The position numbers and the translations under genes are program-made. A DNA stretch of 64,000 bases from Paraburkholderia piptadeniae. GTDB lineage: Bacteria > Pseudomonadota > Gammaproteobacteria > Burkholderiales > Burkholderiaceae. This document shows positions 17,331-28,410 of the stretch, piece by piece; the first letter of the stretch is position 1; each line of letters starts with the position of its first letter. A model generated the notes under the pieces. That model was not told the origin of the DNA. It saw only the letters and a list, made by a program, of their open reading frames with translations, and searched no databases. Where the stretch lies: contig NZ_CYGY02000013.1 of NCBI RefSeq assembly GCF_900007165.1, positions 1-64,000 of the forward strand, in the 5' to 3' direction.

Positions 17331-17795
17331 CTAGAAATAGTGTCGCGTGATGAACTCCGCGATGCACACGGGGCGCTCGCTGCCCAGCCGTTCGAGCGTC
17401 ACGTTCCACACGATCTGCACGCCGCCCTCTTCGACATCCGTCACGCCCGACACAGCAAAGCGCGCGCGCAACTGCGAGCCCACGGGCACAGGCGCAGTGA
17501 AGCGCACGCGATTGAGCCCGTAATTGACGCCCATGCGCTGCTCGAAGCCGAACGTGCTGACGAGCAGCGCCGGAATCAGCGACAGCGTCAGAAAGCCATG
17601 CGCGATCGGACCGCCAAACGGCGACTCGCGCGTGGCGCGCTCGGGGTCGACATGAATCCATTGGTGATCGCCCGTCGCGACAGCAAAGCGGTCGACGCTC
17701 GCCTGATCGACTTCGACCCAATGGCTCACGCGCGGCGGCTGCCCGACGAGCGCACGCACGTCGTCGGCATGGCCCAGGGTCAGCTCGGGCGTCAT
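17331..17795 (-). CDS. MaoC family dehydratase ((R)-specific enoyl-CoA hydratase-like)
   Basis: This 154-residue hot-dog fold protein has the hydratase 2 motif FAVATGDHQWIHVDPERA, with the catalytic Asp and His. GGPIAHGFLTLSL follows as in (R)-specific enoyl-CoA hydratases, and the tail NVTLERLGSERPVCIAE is family-typical. It should add water to trans-2-enoyl-CoA. The ATG at 17795 overlaps the stop of the upstream MaoC gene (ATGA). I infer that the two MaoC proteins either form a heterodimer or serve successive steps in one pathway. Confidence 0.87.
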   Translation of the reverse strand: MTPELTLGHADDVRALVGQPPRVSHWVEVDQASVDRFAVATGDHQWIHVDPERATRESPFGGPIAHGFLTLSLIPALLVSTFGFEQRMGVNYGLNRVRFTAPVPVGSQLRARFAVSGVTDVEEGGVQIVWNVTLERLGSERPVCIAEFITRHYF

Positions 17796-18250
17796 GCGGC
17801 CGCCCCGGGATTGCGCAGCCCGAAGATCGCCTTCGAACGCACCGTGATCACGAGTTCGCCGTTCTGATTGATACCCTGCCATTCCGTCGACACAATGCCG
17901 CGATCCGGCTTGCTCGCCGATACGCGCCTGTCGAGGATGCTGTTGGTCATGCGGATCGTGTCGCCGACGCGCACGGGCTTGAGCCAGCGCAAGTCATCGA
18001 TGCCGGGCGAACCCATCGACGTCGAGCCTTGCAGCATGTTGCGCACGAGCATGCCCATCATCACCGAGCACGTGTGCCAGCCGCTCGCGATCAGCGTGCC
18101 ATACGGCGACGCGGCGGCCCCGGCATCATCGACATGGAACGGCTGCGGATCGTACTGCTCCGCGAAGCGGATGATCTCATCGCGGGTGAACGTGTGCGTG
18201 CCGACTTCATACGTCTTGCCGACTTCCATGTCCTCGTAGCTCAAACCCAT
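17792..18250 (-). CDS. MaoC family dehydratase, second copy
   Basis: This 152-residue hot-dog fold protein has the active-site segment FAEQYDPQPFHVDDAGA, where Asp and His are kept but the canonical Gly-Asp-x-Asn order is changed to Tyr-Asp-Pro-Gln. LIASGWHTCSVMM and the RWLKPVRVGDTI stretch are typical of MaoC paralogues. It probably acts on an enoyl-CoA together with the neighbouring MaoC protein. A GAGGTGAAAG-type ribosome binding site precedes the ATG. It lies 33 bp after the acyl-CoA dehydrogenase gene in the same operon. Confidence 0.85.
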   Translation of the reverse strand: MGLSYEDMEVGKTYEVGTHTFTRDEIIRFAEQYDPQPFHVDDAGAAASPYGTLIASGWHTCSVMMGMLVRNMLQGSTSMGSPGIDDLRWLKPVRVGDTIRMTNSILDRRVSASKPDRGIVSTEWQGINQNGELVITVRSKAIFGLRNPGAAA

Positions 18251-18283
18251 CTTTCACCTCATTGCATGTGTTGGAGGCAGCGC

Positions 18284-19423
18284 TCACGCGTCGGCCGTCG
18301 CGAATCCCGGCAGCGCGGCAAAGCGCGCAAGATGATGATCGACATCGCCGAGTGTGGTCTCGATGATCGCAAGACGCTTGAACAGATGCGCGGCCGCGAC
18401 TTCGTTCGTCACGCCCATGCCGCCGTGCAGTTGCACCGCCTGCTGGCCGACGAAGCGCGCGGCCTGGCCCACGCGTACTTTCGCTGCGGACACCGCCCGG
18501 CGGCGCTCTTCAGCGTCGTCGCTGCTGTAGCGCACGGCGGCGAGATACGTCGCGGAACGCGCCTGCTCGGTGTGGATCAGCATCTCGACCATCCGATGCT
18601 GCAACGCCTGGAATCGCGCGATGGGCACGCCGAATTGCTGACGCGTCTTCGTGTATTCGACGGTCGCGTGATTCAGCGCATCGAGCGCGCCGATCGCCTC
18701 CGAGCACAACAGCACGATGCCGTAGTCGGCGACGTGCTCGAACGCGGCGGCGCCCGCATGCCTGCCGTTCAGCTTGCGCGCCGGCGTCGCGTCGAGCGCG
18801 AGCGTCGCGGCGCGCTGGCCGTCGATCGTCCGATAGTCGGTGACTTGCGCAGTGGTCTGCGTACTCGCGGCATCGCGTGCGACGACGAACAGGGCCACTT
18901 CGCCGTCGAGCCGCGCAGGCACGATCCAATGATCGGCCTGCGCGCCGTGCTGCACGACCGACTTCGTACCGCTCAGCACATAGCCGTCGCCTTGACGCGT
19001 CGCCTTCGTTTCGATCGCGAACAGATCGTAGCGCGCGCCGGGCTCATGAAACGCGACGGCGAGCTTGATCTCCCCTTGTGCCGCGCGTTCGAGCAGCGCG
19101 GCGTCGTCGCCTTCTCCCGTGCCGGACAGCTTCAGCGCCTCGATGCCGACAGCCGTCGACCAGTACGGCTCGACGACGAGCGCGCGTCCCAGCTCCTGCA
19201 TCACGACCAGCATGTCGACCGTGCCGCCATTGAAGCCGCCCTGCGCCTCGGGCACGGGCAGCGCGGTCAAGCCGAGCTCGGTGAACGCGGACCAGTGCTC
19301 GTCCGATACGCCCGCTTCCGAGCGCACGATCGCCTGACGCGCTTCGAAGCCGTAGTGCCTGTCGAGGTAGCGGCGCAGCGCGTCCGCGAATTGCTGTTGT
19401 TCGTCGGTGAAATTGAAGTCCAT
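18284..19423 (-). CDS. Acyl-CoA dehydrogenase, small partner-type subunit
   Basis: This 379-residue acyl-CoA dehydrogenase family protein begins MDFNFTDEQQQFADALRRYLD. The C-terminal domain has QQFGVPIARFQALQHRMVEM and QLHGGMGVTNEVAAAHLFKRL. It ends LGDVDHHLARFAALP and lacks the GG-(T/S)-x-E-(I/V) segment that many homomeric enzymes carry there. FAD- and substrate-contact regions in the middle are also divergent. Such features are known from the non-catalytic partner of heteromeric alpha2beta2 dehydrogenases in actinobacterial steroid pathways. It lies 10 bp after the other dehydrogenase gene, with a GAGGAG ribosome binding site. Confidence 0.85.
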   Translation of the reverse strand: MDFNFTDEQQQFADALRRYLDRHYGFEARQAIVRSEAGVSDEHWSAFTELGLTALPVPEAQGGFNGGTVDMLVVMQELGRALVVEPYWSTAVGIEALKLSGTGEGDDAALLERAAQGEIKLAVAFHEPGARYDLFAIETKATRQGDGYVLSGTKSVVQHGAQADHWIVPARLDGEVALFVVARDAASTQTTAQVTDYRTIDGQRAATLALDATPARKLNGRHAGAAAFEHVADYGIVLLCSEAIGALDALNHATVEYTKTRQQFGVPIARFQALQHRMVEMLIHTEQARSATYLAAVRYSSDDAEERRRAVSAAKVRVGQAARFVGQQAVQLHGGMGVTNEVAAAHLFKRLAIIETTLGDVDHHLARFAALPGFATADA

Positions 19424-19433
19424 GCGCCGCTCC

Positions 19434-20630
19434 TCACAGTCCGAGAATCATCTGCGCGATGATGTTCTTTTGAATTTCGTTCGAGCCGCCGTAGATCGAT
19501 GTCTTGCGATAGTTGAAGTAGTACGCGGCGAGCGGCGCGGCATCGTCGTCGCCCGCGATGCTGTGCGCGCGTTCGCCTTCGAGGAACGGCACATCGAACG
19601 GCGCGGCGAGCGGGCCGACGGCTTCGAACATCAGCTCCGTCAGTCCCTGCTGCACTTCCGTGCCCTTGATCTTCAGCATCGACGCCTCCGGCCCCGGACC
19701 GCGCCCGCCCGCTTCGTTCGCCACGACGCGCTGCACCGTGACTTCGAGCGCCATCAGTTCGATTTCGAGGCTCGCGACTTTCGCGGCAAAGAGCGGATCG
19801 TGCAGCAGCGGCTTGCCGTTCTTTCTCTGCGTCAGCGCGAGCCGTTTGAGAAACACGAGTTCGCGCTTCGACTGCCCGACGCGCGCGATGCCCGTGCGCT
19901 CATGACCGAGCAGATACTTCGCATAGGTCCAGCCGCGATTCTCATCGCCGACGAGATTCTCGACAGGAACCTTCACGTCCTCGAAGAACACTTCGTTGAC
20001 TTCGTGATCCTCGTCGAGCGTGATGATGGGGCGCACGGTGATGCCCGGCGTCTTCATGTCGATCAGCAGGAACGAGATGCCCTCCTGCTTCTTCGCGGCG
20101 CTGTCGGTGCGCACGAGGCAGAACATCATGTCGGCGTGCTGGCCGAGCGTCGTCCAGGTCTTCTGGCCGTTGACGACGTAATGGTCGCCGACGCGCTCGG
20201 CACGCGTGCGCAGCGACGCCAGATCGGAGCCCGAGCCCGGCTCCGAATAACCCTGGCACCACCAGTCGATGCCATCCAGAATGCGCGGCAGATAGCGACG
20301 CTTTTGCGCTTCGCTGCCGTACTTCATCAGCACGGGCGCGACCATCGACACGCCAAACGGCAACACCGCCGGCGCGCCGATGCGAGCGCACTCTTCGTCC
20401 CAGATATGGCGCTGCGTCGCGTTCCAGTTCGGGCCGCCATATTCGACGGGCCACGCGGGCGCCGACCAGCCACGCTTGCCGAGCAGCTTGTGCCAGTTCG
20501 CGAAGTCGTCGCGATTCAGACGTTTGTGGTTGAGGACTTTGTCGCGCAGCTCGTCGGGCAGATTCGCTTCGAGCCAAGCGCGGACGTCGGCGCGGAACGC
20601 GTCGTCGGCGGGGGAATAGTTCAGATCCAT
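19434..20630 (-). CDS. Acyl-CoA dehydrogenase, catalytic-type subunit
   Basis: This 398-residue FAD enzyme introduces a double bond into an acyl-CoA. The substrate/FAD region reads GYSEPGSGSDLASLRTRAE and NGQKTWTTLGQHAD, which is canonical. The C-terminal end has YRKTSIYGGSNEIQKNIIAQMILGL, the common FAD-adenine contact motif. The ATG at 20630 has a GGGAG ribosome binding site; 14 upstream codons are rejected. With the following dissimilar dehydrogenase and two MaoC genes it forms a compact four-gene unit. The substrate is unknown. Bulky acyl or ring-bearing CoA esters are one guess, from the actinobacterial comparison. Confidence 0.87.
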   Translation of the reverse strand: MDLNYSPADDAFRADVRAWLEANLPDELRDKVLNHKRLNRDDFANWHKLLGKRGWSAPAWPVEYGGPNWNATQRHIWDEECARIGAPAVLPFGVSMVAPVLMKYGSEAQKRRYLPRILDGIDWWCQGYSEPGSGSDLASLRTRAERVGDHYVVNGQKTWTTLGQHADMMFCLVRTDSAAKKQEGISFLLIDMKTPGITVRPIITLDEDHEVNEVFFEDVKVPVENLVGDENRGWTYAKYLLGHERTGIARVGQSKRELVFLKRLALTQRKNGKPLLHDPLFAAKVASLEIELMALEVTVQRVVANEAGGRGPGPEASMLKIKGTEVQQGLTELMFEAVGPLAAPFDVPFLEGERAHSIAGDDDAAPLAAYYFNYRKTSIYGGSNEIQKNIIAQMILGL

Positions 20631-20684
20631 GCGCAGTGTCTCCCGGCCGCGGCCTGTCGCCGCCAGGAGCACTGCAAGCGATGG

Positions 20685-21119
20685 CTATTGCAGCGGCTCT
20701 TTTAGCGCGGCGGGTACGGGCAGCGGCATCACATCGATGCCTTCTTCGACAAGGGCGCGCGCATCTTCGGGCGTCGTGATGCCCCGGATGCTGCGGGCGG
20801 GCGCTTCGTTGTAATGAATGCGCCGCGCTTCCTCGGCAAAGCGGTCGCCCACGTTCTCGGTCTTTTCCAGCACCTCGCGCAGCGCGCGCATCACGTGCGC
20901 CTGCAATTCGCTAGCGTTCGCGGGAGCCTTGTCGGTCGGGGCGCTCGTCGCCTTCGACAGATTCAGGCGCGGCGCCGACGGCAAACGGCTCACTTCGGTC
21001 GCACCGCAAATCGGACATTCGACCAGCTTGCGGGACAACTGCGATTCGAAGTCATCGGCGGAAGCGAACCAGCCTTCGAACCGATGATCGTGCGGACACT
21101 GTAGATCGAGGACCTTCAT
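20685..21119 (-). CDS. DUF1178 family protein
   Basis: This 144-residue protein has an N-terminal zinc-ribbon-like part: C8 and H10 in LQCPHDH, then C-P-I-C in VECPICGATEVSRLPSAP. It matches DUF1178, which is common downstream of the nuo operon in Burkholderiales. The function is unknown. The C-terminal half is helical, with the conserved FAEEARRIHYNEAPARSIRG motif. It lies 54 bp upstream of the acyl-CoA dehydrogenase genes on the same strand and could be the first gene of that operon. Confidence 0.85.
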   Translation of the reverse strand: MKVLDLQCPHDHRFEGWFASADDFESQLSRKLVECPICGATEVSRLPSAPRLNLSKATSAPTDKAPANASELQAHVMRALREVLEKTENVGDRFAEEARRIHYNEAPARSIRGITTPEDARALVEEGIDVMPLPVPAALKEPLQ

Positions 21120-21398
21120 GTGGAATCAGGGCTTGCGTACGAGTTTAGCGCAAAATCAAATTTGTGAACGGTCGTTCGTTAAGATCGCTTCTGCTTGCGC
21201 TCTTGCGGGCCGCCCCGCGGTAGCGCAGTGACATACCGCTCGACGTGCAGGCAGAAAGCGGTAGTCAGTCATTCTAGCGCGTTGGTGCACGATGCGCGGA
21301 AGCGTCGATGGCCGCGCCACAGCGAACGTCTGAAAAGGAAAACGACAGCGCAAGGGCTGCCGCTTCGCAGATCGTCGCTGAGTCGATGCGGGCGCGTG
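21120..21398 (-). promoter_or_regulatory. Intergenic region with TetR-type operator candidate
   Basis: No gene is seen. At 21166-21177 lies GAACGGTCGTTC, an inverted repeat (GAACG, 2-bp gap, CGTTC) about 47 bp upstream of the DUF1178 start codon. This shape is common for TetR-family regulators, including those that respond to acyl-CoA. A TAAACT box on the minus strand lies just downstream and could be a -10 element. The rest, up to the NUDIX stop codon, shows nothing further. Confidence 0.4.
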
Positions 21399-21989
21399 TC
21401 AGCCTGGCTCTGCTGCGTTCGTTGGCCATTCGCCCGACAACAGTTTTTCGAGCCAGAACGTGCCGATGATCGTCTTCACGTCGCTCAGCTGGCCCGTGCG
21501 TATCCATTCCGACACGTCCGTCACCTTCGCGATGAATGTTTCCAGGAACTCGCCGTCGTCGAGCTTGCGTTCGCCTGCCGTCAGGCCGCGCGCGACATAG
21601 ATGTCGATGAACTCCGTCGAGTACGAAATGATCGGGTGAATGCGCGTCAGATAGACGTACTCGCGCGCCGTATAGCCCGTTTCTTCGAGCAGCTCGCGCT
21701 TCGCGCAGGTCAGCGAGTCTTCGTCCGGGTCCAGTTTGCCGGCCGGATACTCGTACATCACCTTGCCCATCGCGTAGCGATACTGACTCTCCATCAGCAC
21801 GCGGCCGTCGTCGAAGAGAGGGATCACCATCACGGCGCCGGGATGCTTGACGTATTCGCGCGTCGCCGTTTTGCCATCGGGCAGGTGCACGGTGTCGCAC
21901 TTGACCGTCATGAAGGGCCCTTGATAAGCCACTTCGCTTTTGATGCAGGTCTCGATGAGCGCAACGTCGTGATCGGGAAGTTCTGCCAT
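21399..21989 (-). CDS. NUDIX hydrolase, ADP-ribose pyrophosphatase-like
   Basis: This 196-residue protein has a complete NUDIX box GKLDPDEDSLTCAKRELLEE followed by TGY (G-x5-E-x7-REL-LEE-x-G). The pattern, with YRYAMGKVMYEYPAGK before the box, matches ADP-ribose/ADP-sugar pyrophosphatases. It likely splits ADP-ribose into AMP and ribose 5-phosphate with Mg2+. The ATG at 21989 starts the conserved domain; upstream codons overlap the DUF2818 gene in another frame. It sits in the usual Burkholderiales place just after nuoN-DUF2818 and may be the last gene of the complex I transcript. Confidence 0.9.
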   Translation of the reverse strand: MAELPDHDVALIETCIKSEVAYQGPFMTVKCDTVHLPDGKTATREYVKHPGAVMVIPLFDDGRVLMESQYRYAMGKVMYEYPAGKLDPDEDSLTCAKRELLEETGYTAREYVYLTRIHPIISYSTEFIDIYVARGLTAGERKLDDGEFLETFIAKVTDVSEWIRTGQLSDVKTIIGTFWLEKLLSGEWPTNAAEPG

Positions 21990-22029
21990 GTGCGGCCTCT
22001 TGCGGCGAGAGGCGCGACGGCTGGAACCG

Positions 22030-22326
22030 TCAGCGCCGTTTGACGAGATATTGAAACGTGAAGCCCGGGAAGGCGAACACGATGAACAGGCTGAATGTGA
22101 TCGCGTAGAACTGCCAGCCCTGTTCGAAGCGGTTGCCGGCGCGCGCTTCGAGCAGGAAGCCGAGCGCGCCGACAATGAAATACAGCACGATCAGTTCGCC
22201 GATCCTGATCCACGCGCTTTTCTTCGCGGCCCTCAAGGGCACGACACCGAAAAGGCGTTGGTTCAGAAACGGCAAGTTGGCGCCCGCGAGCGCCAACAAC
22301 ACGATGAACCACCCCGCTGCCGACAT
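22030..22326 (-). CDS. DUF2818 family small membrane protein
   Basis: This is a 98-residue protein with three hydrophobic helices (about residues 4-22, 43-63 and 73-93) and a basic C-terminus, KRR. It matches DUF2818, which follows nuoN in many Burkholderiales. Its start overlaps the nuoN stop codon (TAATG), so it is translated with the complex I genes. An accessory or assembly role for complex I is a fair guess from this location, but no function is known to me. Confidence 0.85.
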   Translation of the reverse strand: MSAAGWFIVLLALAGANLPFLNQRLFGVVPLRAAKKSAWIRIGELIVLYFIVGALGFLLEARAGNRFEQGWQFYAITFSLFIVFAFPGFTFQYLVKRR

Positions 22327-23804
22327 TACAGCGGCAGCGTGTGCGAAATCGCGTTCAGGCAGATCGACATCAGCGGACCGGGAACGATGCCGAGCACCAG
22401 CACGGCCACGCCGTTCAGTGCCAGCAGCGTGCGCTTGCAGGCGTCGCCCGCGAGCGGCGTCGTGTCGACGGGGTCGTCGAAGTACATCAGCTTGACGATG
22501 CGCAGGTAGTAGAACGCGCCGAACAGCGACGTGATCACGGCGAGCACGGCGAGCCACGTGAGACCCGCGTTCATCGTCGCTTCGAGAACCGCGAGCTTCG
22601 CGTAGAAGCCGACCGTCGGCGGAATGCCGGCGAGCGAGAACATCATCACCATCATCACGAACGCGAAGACGGGGCTACGCTGGTTGAGGCCCTTGAAGTC
22701 CTCGAGCGTTTCGGCTTCGAACTCGCGGCGCGCGAGCAGCATCACGACACCGAACGAGCCGAGCGTCGTCAGCAGATAGATGATGCTGTAGAACATCGCC
22801 GAGCCGTATGCGCTCGCTGCCGAGCCCGTTTTGCCGTCGACCACGCCCGCCAGCAGACCGAGCAGCACGAAGCCCATGTTCGAGATCGCCGAGTAAGCCA
22901 GCATCCGCTTGACGTTGCGCTGGACGATACCCGTGATGTTGCCGACGATCAGCGACAGCGCGGCGAGGATGACCAGCATCTCCTGCCAGTCGACGGCGAG
23001 CGGCAGCAAGCCCATCACCAGGAAGCGCAGGCCCCACGCGAACGCCGCGACCTTCGGGCCGCCGCCGACGATCAGCGTCATCGCGGTCGGCGCGCCCTGA
23101 TAGACGTCGGGCACCCACATGTGGAACGGCACGGCGCCCATCTTGAACGCGACACCCGCGACGATGAAGATCACGCCGAACAGCAGCACGACATCGTTGA
23201 TGCGGCCCGACGCAACAGCCTTCAGCACTTCGTTCAGTTCGAGCGAGCCCGTTGCGCCATAGAGCATCGAAATGCCGTACAGAAGGAAGCCCGAAGCCAG
23301 CGCGCCCAGCACGTAGTACTTCATCGCGGCTTCGTTCGACGGGGCGGCATCGCGGCGCAGCGCGATCACCGCGTACAGCGACAGCGACATCAGCTCCAGA
23401 CCGAGGTACAGCGTCAGGAAGTTGTTGCCCGAGATCATGATCAGCTGGCCCAGCAGCGAGAACATGCCGAGCAGGAAGAAGTTGCCCTCGTACAGGCCGC
23501 GGTCTTCCAAGTACTTGCGCGAGTAGATGATCGTCAGCGCGAAGCCAAGCGACACGACCGCCTTCATCACGCTGGCGAACGGATCGACCACGTACATGCG
23601 CGAGAAGAAGTACTGCGGCCCGGCGCCCGGCGCGAAGGCTTCGATGGCAAACCAGATGCCGGCCACCACCGACGAAACGAGCGCGATGAAATACGTCGTC
23701 TTTCGGCTGTTGGGCCCGGCAAAGGTGTCGTTGAGCCACGCGACGACGATGGCGGCCATCACCAGCGCGTCAGGCAACAAGGCGGTCATAGGAGCGTTTT
23801 GCAT
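22326..23804 (-). CDS. nuoN: NADH-quinone oxidoreductase subunit N
   Basis: This 492-residue protein has about 14 membrane helices and is one of three antiporter-like proton-channel subunits in the membrane arm of complex I. Family marks include a Glu in helix 5 (LYLGLELMSLSLYAV) and lysines in mid-membrane helices (FKMGAVPFHMWVPDVYQGAPT and VKRMLAYSAISNMGF). The length is normal. A GGAGGA box about 13 bases upstream supports the ATG at 23804; an internal Met five codons later is also possible. It is the last nuo gene. Confidence 0.96.
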   Translation of the reverse strand: MQNAPMTALLPDALVMAAIVVAWLNDTFAGPNSRKTTYFIALVSSVVAGIWFAIEAFAPGAGPQYFFSRMYVVDPFASVMKAVVSLGFALTIIYSRKYLEDRGLYEGNFFLLGMFSLLGQLIMISGNNFLTLYLGLELMSLSLYAVIALRRDAAPSNEAAMKYYVLGALASGFLLYGISMLYGATGSLELNEVLKAVASGRINDVVLLFGVIFIVAGVAFKMGAVPFHMWVPDVYQGAPTAMTLIVGGGPKVAAFAWGLRFLVMGLLPLAVDWQEMLVILAALSLIVGNITGIVQRNVKRMLAYSAISNMGFVLLGLLAGVVDGKTGSAASAYGSAMFYSIIYLLTTLGSFGVVMLLARREFEAETLEDFKGLNQRSPVFAFVMMVMMFSLAGIPPTVGFYAKLAVLEATMNAGLTWLAVLAVITSLFGAFYYLRIVKLMYFDDPVDTTPLAGDACKRTLLALNGVAVLVLGIVPGPLMSICLNAISHTLPL

Positions 23805-23830
23805 GATCTTTTAAATTCCTCCGCTCTGCA

Positions 23831-25324
23831 TTACTGCGGTAGCGGCAGCTTCGACTGCGCGACGTGGGAGAGGAGGTTTTCCACCGACACGTGCATCACT
23901 TCGGTAAAGGGCTTCGGATAGATGCCCATATACAGCGTCAACGCGGCGAGCACCGCCAGCATGACGAACTCGCGACGGTTGATGTCGACGAGGCTCTTCA
24001 CGTGGTCGTTCACAACCGCGCCGAAGTACACGCGCTTGTACATCCACAACGTATAGGCCGCGCCGAGAATCAGCGTCACGGCCGCGCCGAACGCGATCCA
24101 GAAGTTGTACTGGACAGCGGCCAGAATCACCATGAACTCGCCGACGAAACCGGACGTGCCCGGCAGGCCGCAGTTCGCCATCGAGAACAGCATCACGAGC
24201 GCGGCGAACTTCGGCATCGTGTTGACGACACCGCCGTAGTCGGCGATCTGACGCGAGTGCATGCGGTCGTACAGCACGCCGATGCAAAGGAACATCGCGC
24301 CCGACACGAAGCCGTGTGAGATCATCTGCACGATCGCGCCTTCCGTACCGAGCTGGTTGAAGATGAAGAAGCCGAGCGTGACGAAGCCCATGTGAGCGAT
24401 CGACGAATATGCGACCAGCTTCTTCATGTCCGCCTGCACCATCGCGACGAAGCCGATGTAGATCACGGCGATCAGCGACAGCGTGATCACGACGGGTGCG
24501 AGGAAATGGCTTGCGTCCGGCGCGATCGGCAGTGAGAAGCGCAGGAAACCGTACGCGCCCAGCTTCAGCATGATCGCGGCCAGCACGACCGAGCCGCCCG
24601 TCGGCGCTTCCACGTGCGCGTCAGGCAGCCACGTGTGGACGGGCCACATCGGCACCTTGACGGCGAACGCGAGGAAGAACGCGATGAAGAGCAGCACCTG
24701 CGGCGTCATCGACAGCTTCGCGGCTTGCCACGTCGCCAGATCGAACGTGCCCGTCTGCGTGTACAGGTACAGCAGGCCGACCAGCATCAGCAGCGAGCCC
24801 ATCAGCGTATAGAGGAAGAACTTGAACGCCGCGTACACGCGGTTCGCCCCGCCCCACACGCCGATGATGATGTACATCGGGATCAGCGTCGCTTCGAAGA
24901 ACACGTAGAACAGTAGGCCGTCCGCCGCGCAGAACACGCCGACCATGATGCCCGACAGGATCAGGAACGCCGCCATGTACTGCGCGACGTTCTTCGTGAT
25001 CACTTCCCACGCGCTGATCACGACGATCACCGTGATCAGCGCCGTCAGCACGACGAACCACATCGCGATACCGTCGATGCCGAGGTGGTACGTGATGTTG
25101 AAGCGCTCGATCCAGTTGGCCTTCTCTTCGAACTGCAATGCTGCCGTGCTCGCGTCGAAGTCCGTGATCAGCGGAATCGTCACGATGAAACTCAGGACAG
25201 ACCCGATCAGCGAAATCCAGCGCGCAGGACCGGGATTACGATCTGAACCGATGGCCAGAACCACCAGGCCGAAAATAATCGGCATCCAGATCGCGATACT
25301 TAGAATCGGAAACGTCGTGTGCAT
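23831..25324 (-). CDS. nuoM: NADH-quinone oxidoreductase subunit M
   Basis: This 497-residue antiporter-like subunit of the complex I membrane arm lies between NuoL and NuoN in the assembled arm. The proton-path glutamate is in FYVFFEATLIPMYIIIG, and lysines are in AFAVKVPMWPVHTWLPDAHVEAPT and QADMKKLVAYSSIAHMGF. About 14 helices are visible. It begins 22 bp after nuoL. The amino acid sequence is complete with no frame break. Confidence 0.96.
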   Translation of the reverse strand: MHTTFPILSIAIWMPIIFGLVVLAIGSDRNPGPARWISLIGSVLSFIVTIPLITDFDASTAALQFEEKANWIERFNITYHLGIDGIAMWFVVLTALITVIVVISAWEVITKNVAQYMAAFLILSGIMVGVFCAADGLLFYVFFEATLIPMYIIIGVWGGANRVYAAFKFFLYTLMGSLLMLVGLLYLYTQTGTFDLATWQAAKLSMTPQVLLFIAFFLAFAVKVPMWPVHTWLPDAHVEAPTGGSVVLAAIMLKLGAYGFLRFSLPIAPDASHFLAPVVITLSLIAVIYIGFVAMVQADMKKLVAYSSIAHMGFVTLGFFIFNQLGTEGAIVQMISHGFVSGAMFLCIGVLYDRMHSRQIADYGGVVNTMPKFAALVMLFSMANCGLPGTSGFVGEFMVILAAVQYNFWIAFGAAVTLILGAAYTLWMYKRVYFGAVVNDHVKSLVDINRREFVMLAVLAALTLYMGIYPKPFTEVMHVSVENLLSHVAQSKLPLPQ

Positions 25325-25346
25325 GTGAAGTGTCTCCAGCCTGTTC

Positions 25347-27401
<2,055 letters not shown>

Positions 27402-27419
27402 AAGAGCCTGTGCCTGAAA

Positions 27420-27725
27420 TTAACCTTTGAGCTGATCGAGATCCTCGACGTTGATCGTGTCGAGGCTACGGAACAGGGTCACCAGAATCGCGAGGCCGAT
27501 CGCGGCTTCGGCTGCCGCGACGGTCAGCACGAAGAAGACGAAAATCTGGCCATGCACGTCGCCGAGGTAATGCGAGAACGCGACGAAATTCGTGTTGACC
27601 GCCAGCAGCATCAGTTCGATCGCCATCAGGATGATGATGACGTTGCGACGGTTCAGGAATATGCCGACGACGCTGATCGCGAACAGGATCGCGCCGAGCA
27701 CGAGGTAATGGGCAAGTGACAACAT
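27420..27725 (-). CDS. nuoK: NADH-quinone oxidoreductase subunit K
   Basis: This 101-residue, three-helix subunit of the complex I proton-translocating E-channel region has conserved membrane glutamates, in [17 protein letters not shown] and [13 protein letters not shown]. The length is exactly typical. It is spaced 16 bp from nuoJ and 18 bp from nuoL. Confidence 0.96.
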   Translation of the reverse strand: MLSLAHYLVLGAILFAISVVGIFLNRRNVIIILMAIELMLLAVNTNFVAFSHYLGDVHGQIFVFFVLTVAAAEAAIGLAILVTLFRSLDTINVEDLDQLKG

Positions 27726-27741
27726 TTTTCTCTCCTCTGCG

Positions 27742-28410
27742 TCAGCTGTTCTTGCCGGCGCCAGCGTCGCCGGTAATGGCTTCAGGTTCAGCCAGACGTT
27801 CCTTCTCTGCTGCCATCTTGACCACGCGTACGCGGTCTTCGCGGCGCACCTTCACCTGCTCCGATACGCGCTGGCGCTTGCTGTCCTTGCCGTGACGCGC
27901 GGTCAGCGCCATCGCCGCGATGATCGCAACCAGCAGCACGAGGCCGGCCACTTCGAACGCGAAGATGTAATCCGTGTAGATGACCTTGCCGATCAGGCGC
28001 GTGTTCGACCAGTCGGCGGCGCCCGCGACGGAGGCCGTCGTGTCGCGCACGGGTTGAACCGTCGCGCCGTAGCCGTGCCACAGGATCAGCGCCGTTTCGA
28101 CCACGATGATGGCGCCCACCACCGTCGCCATCGGCACGAAGCGTTTGAAGTCGCGCCGCAGCACGTCGAGATTGATGTCCAGCATCATCACGACGAACAG
28201 GAACAGCACCATCACCGCGCCGACGTACACCAGCACCAGCAGGATCGCGAGGAATTCCGCCTGCAGCAGCATCCAGATCGCGGCCGCGTTGAAGAACGCG
28301 AGCACGAGGAACAACGCGGACGCCACCGGGTTGCGCGAAGTGATCACCTTCAGCCCTGACACCGTCAGGAGTAGCGCGAAGATGTAGAACAGTACGGTCG
28401 TGAATTCCAT
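27742..28410 (-). CDS. nuoJ: NADH-quinone oxidoreductase subunit J
   Basis: This 222-residue membrane subunit has about five helices. The conserved third-helix region reads [21 protein letters not shown], containing the pi-bulge tyrosine/glycine stretch important for coupling. After the last helix, a charged tail of about 45 residues ([22 protein letters not shown] and onward) extends into the cytoplasm. Tails like this are longer in beta-proteobacteria than in E. coli. A gap of about 160 bp, without a gene, separates it from nuoI. Confidence 0.95.
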   Translation of the reverse strand: MEFTTVLFYIFALLLTVSGLKVITSRNPVASALFLVLAFFNAAAIWMLLQAEFLAILLVLVYVGAVMVLFLFVVMMLDINLDVLRRDFKRFVPMATVVGAIIVVETALILWHGYGATVQPVRDTTASVAGAADWSNTRLIGKVIYTDYIFAFEVAGLVLLVAIIAAMALTARHGKDSKRQRVSEQVKVRREDRVRVVKMAAEKERLAEPEAITGDAGAGKNS

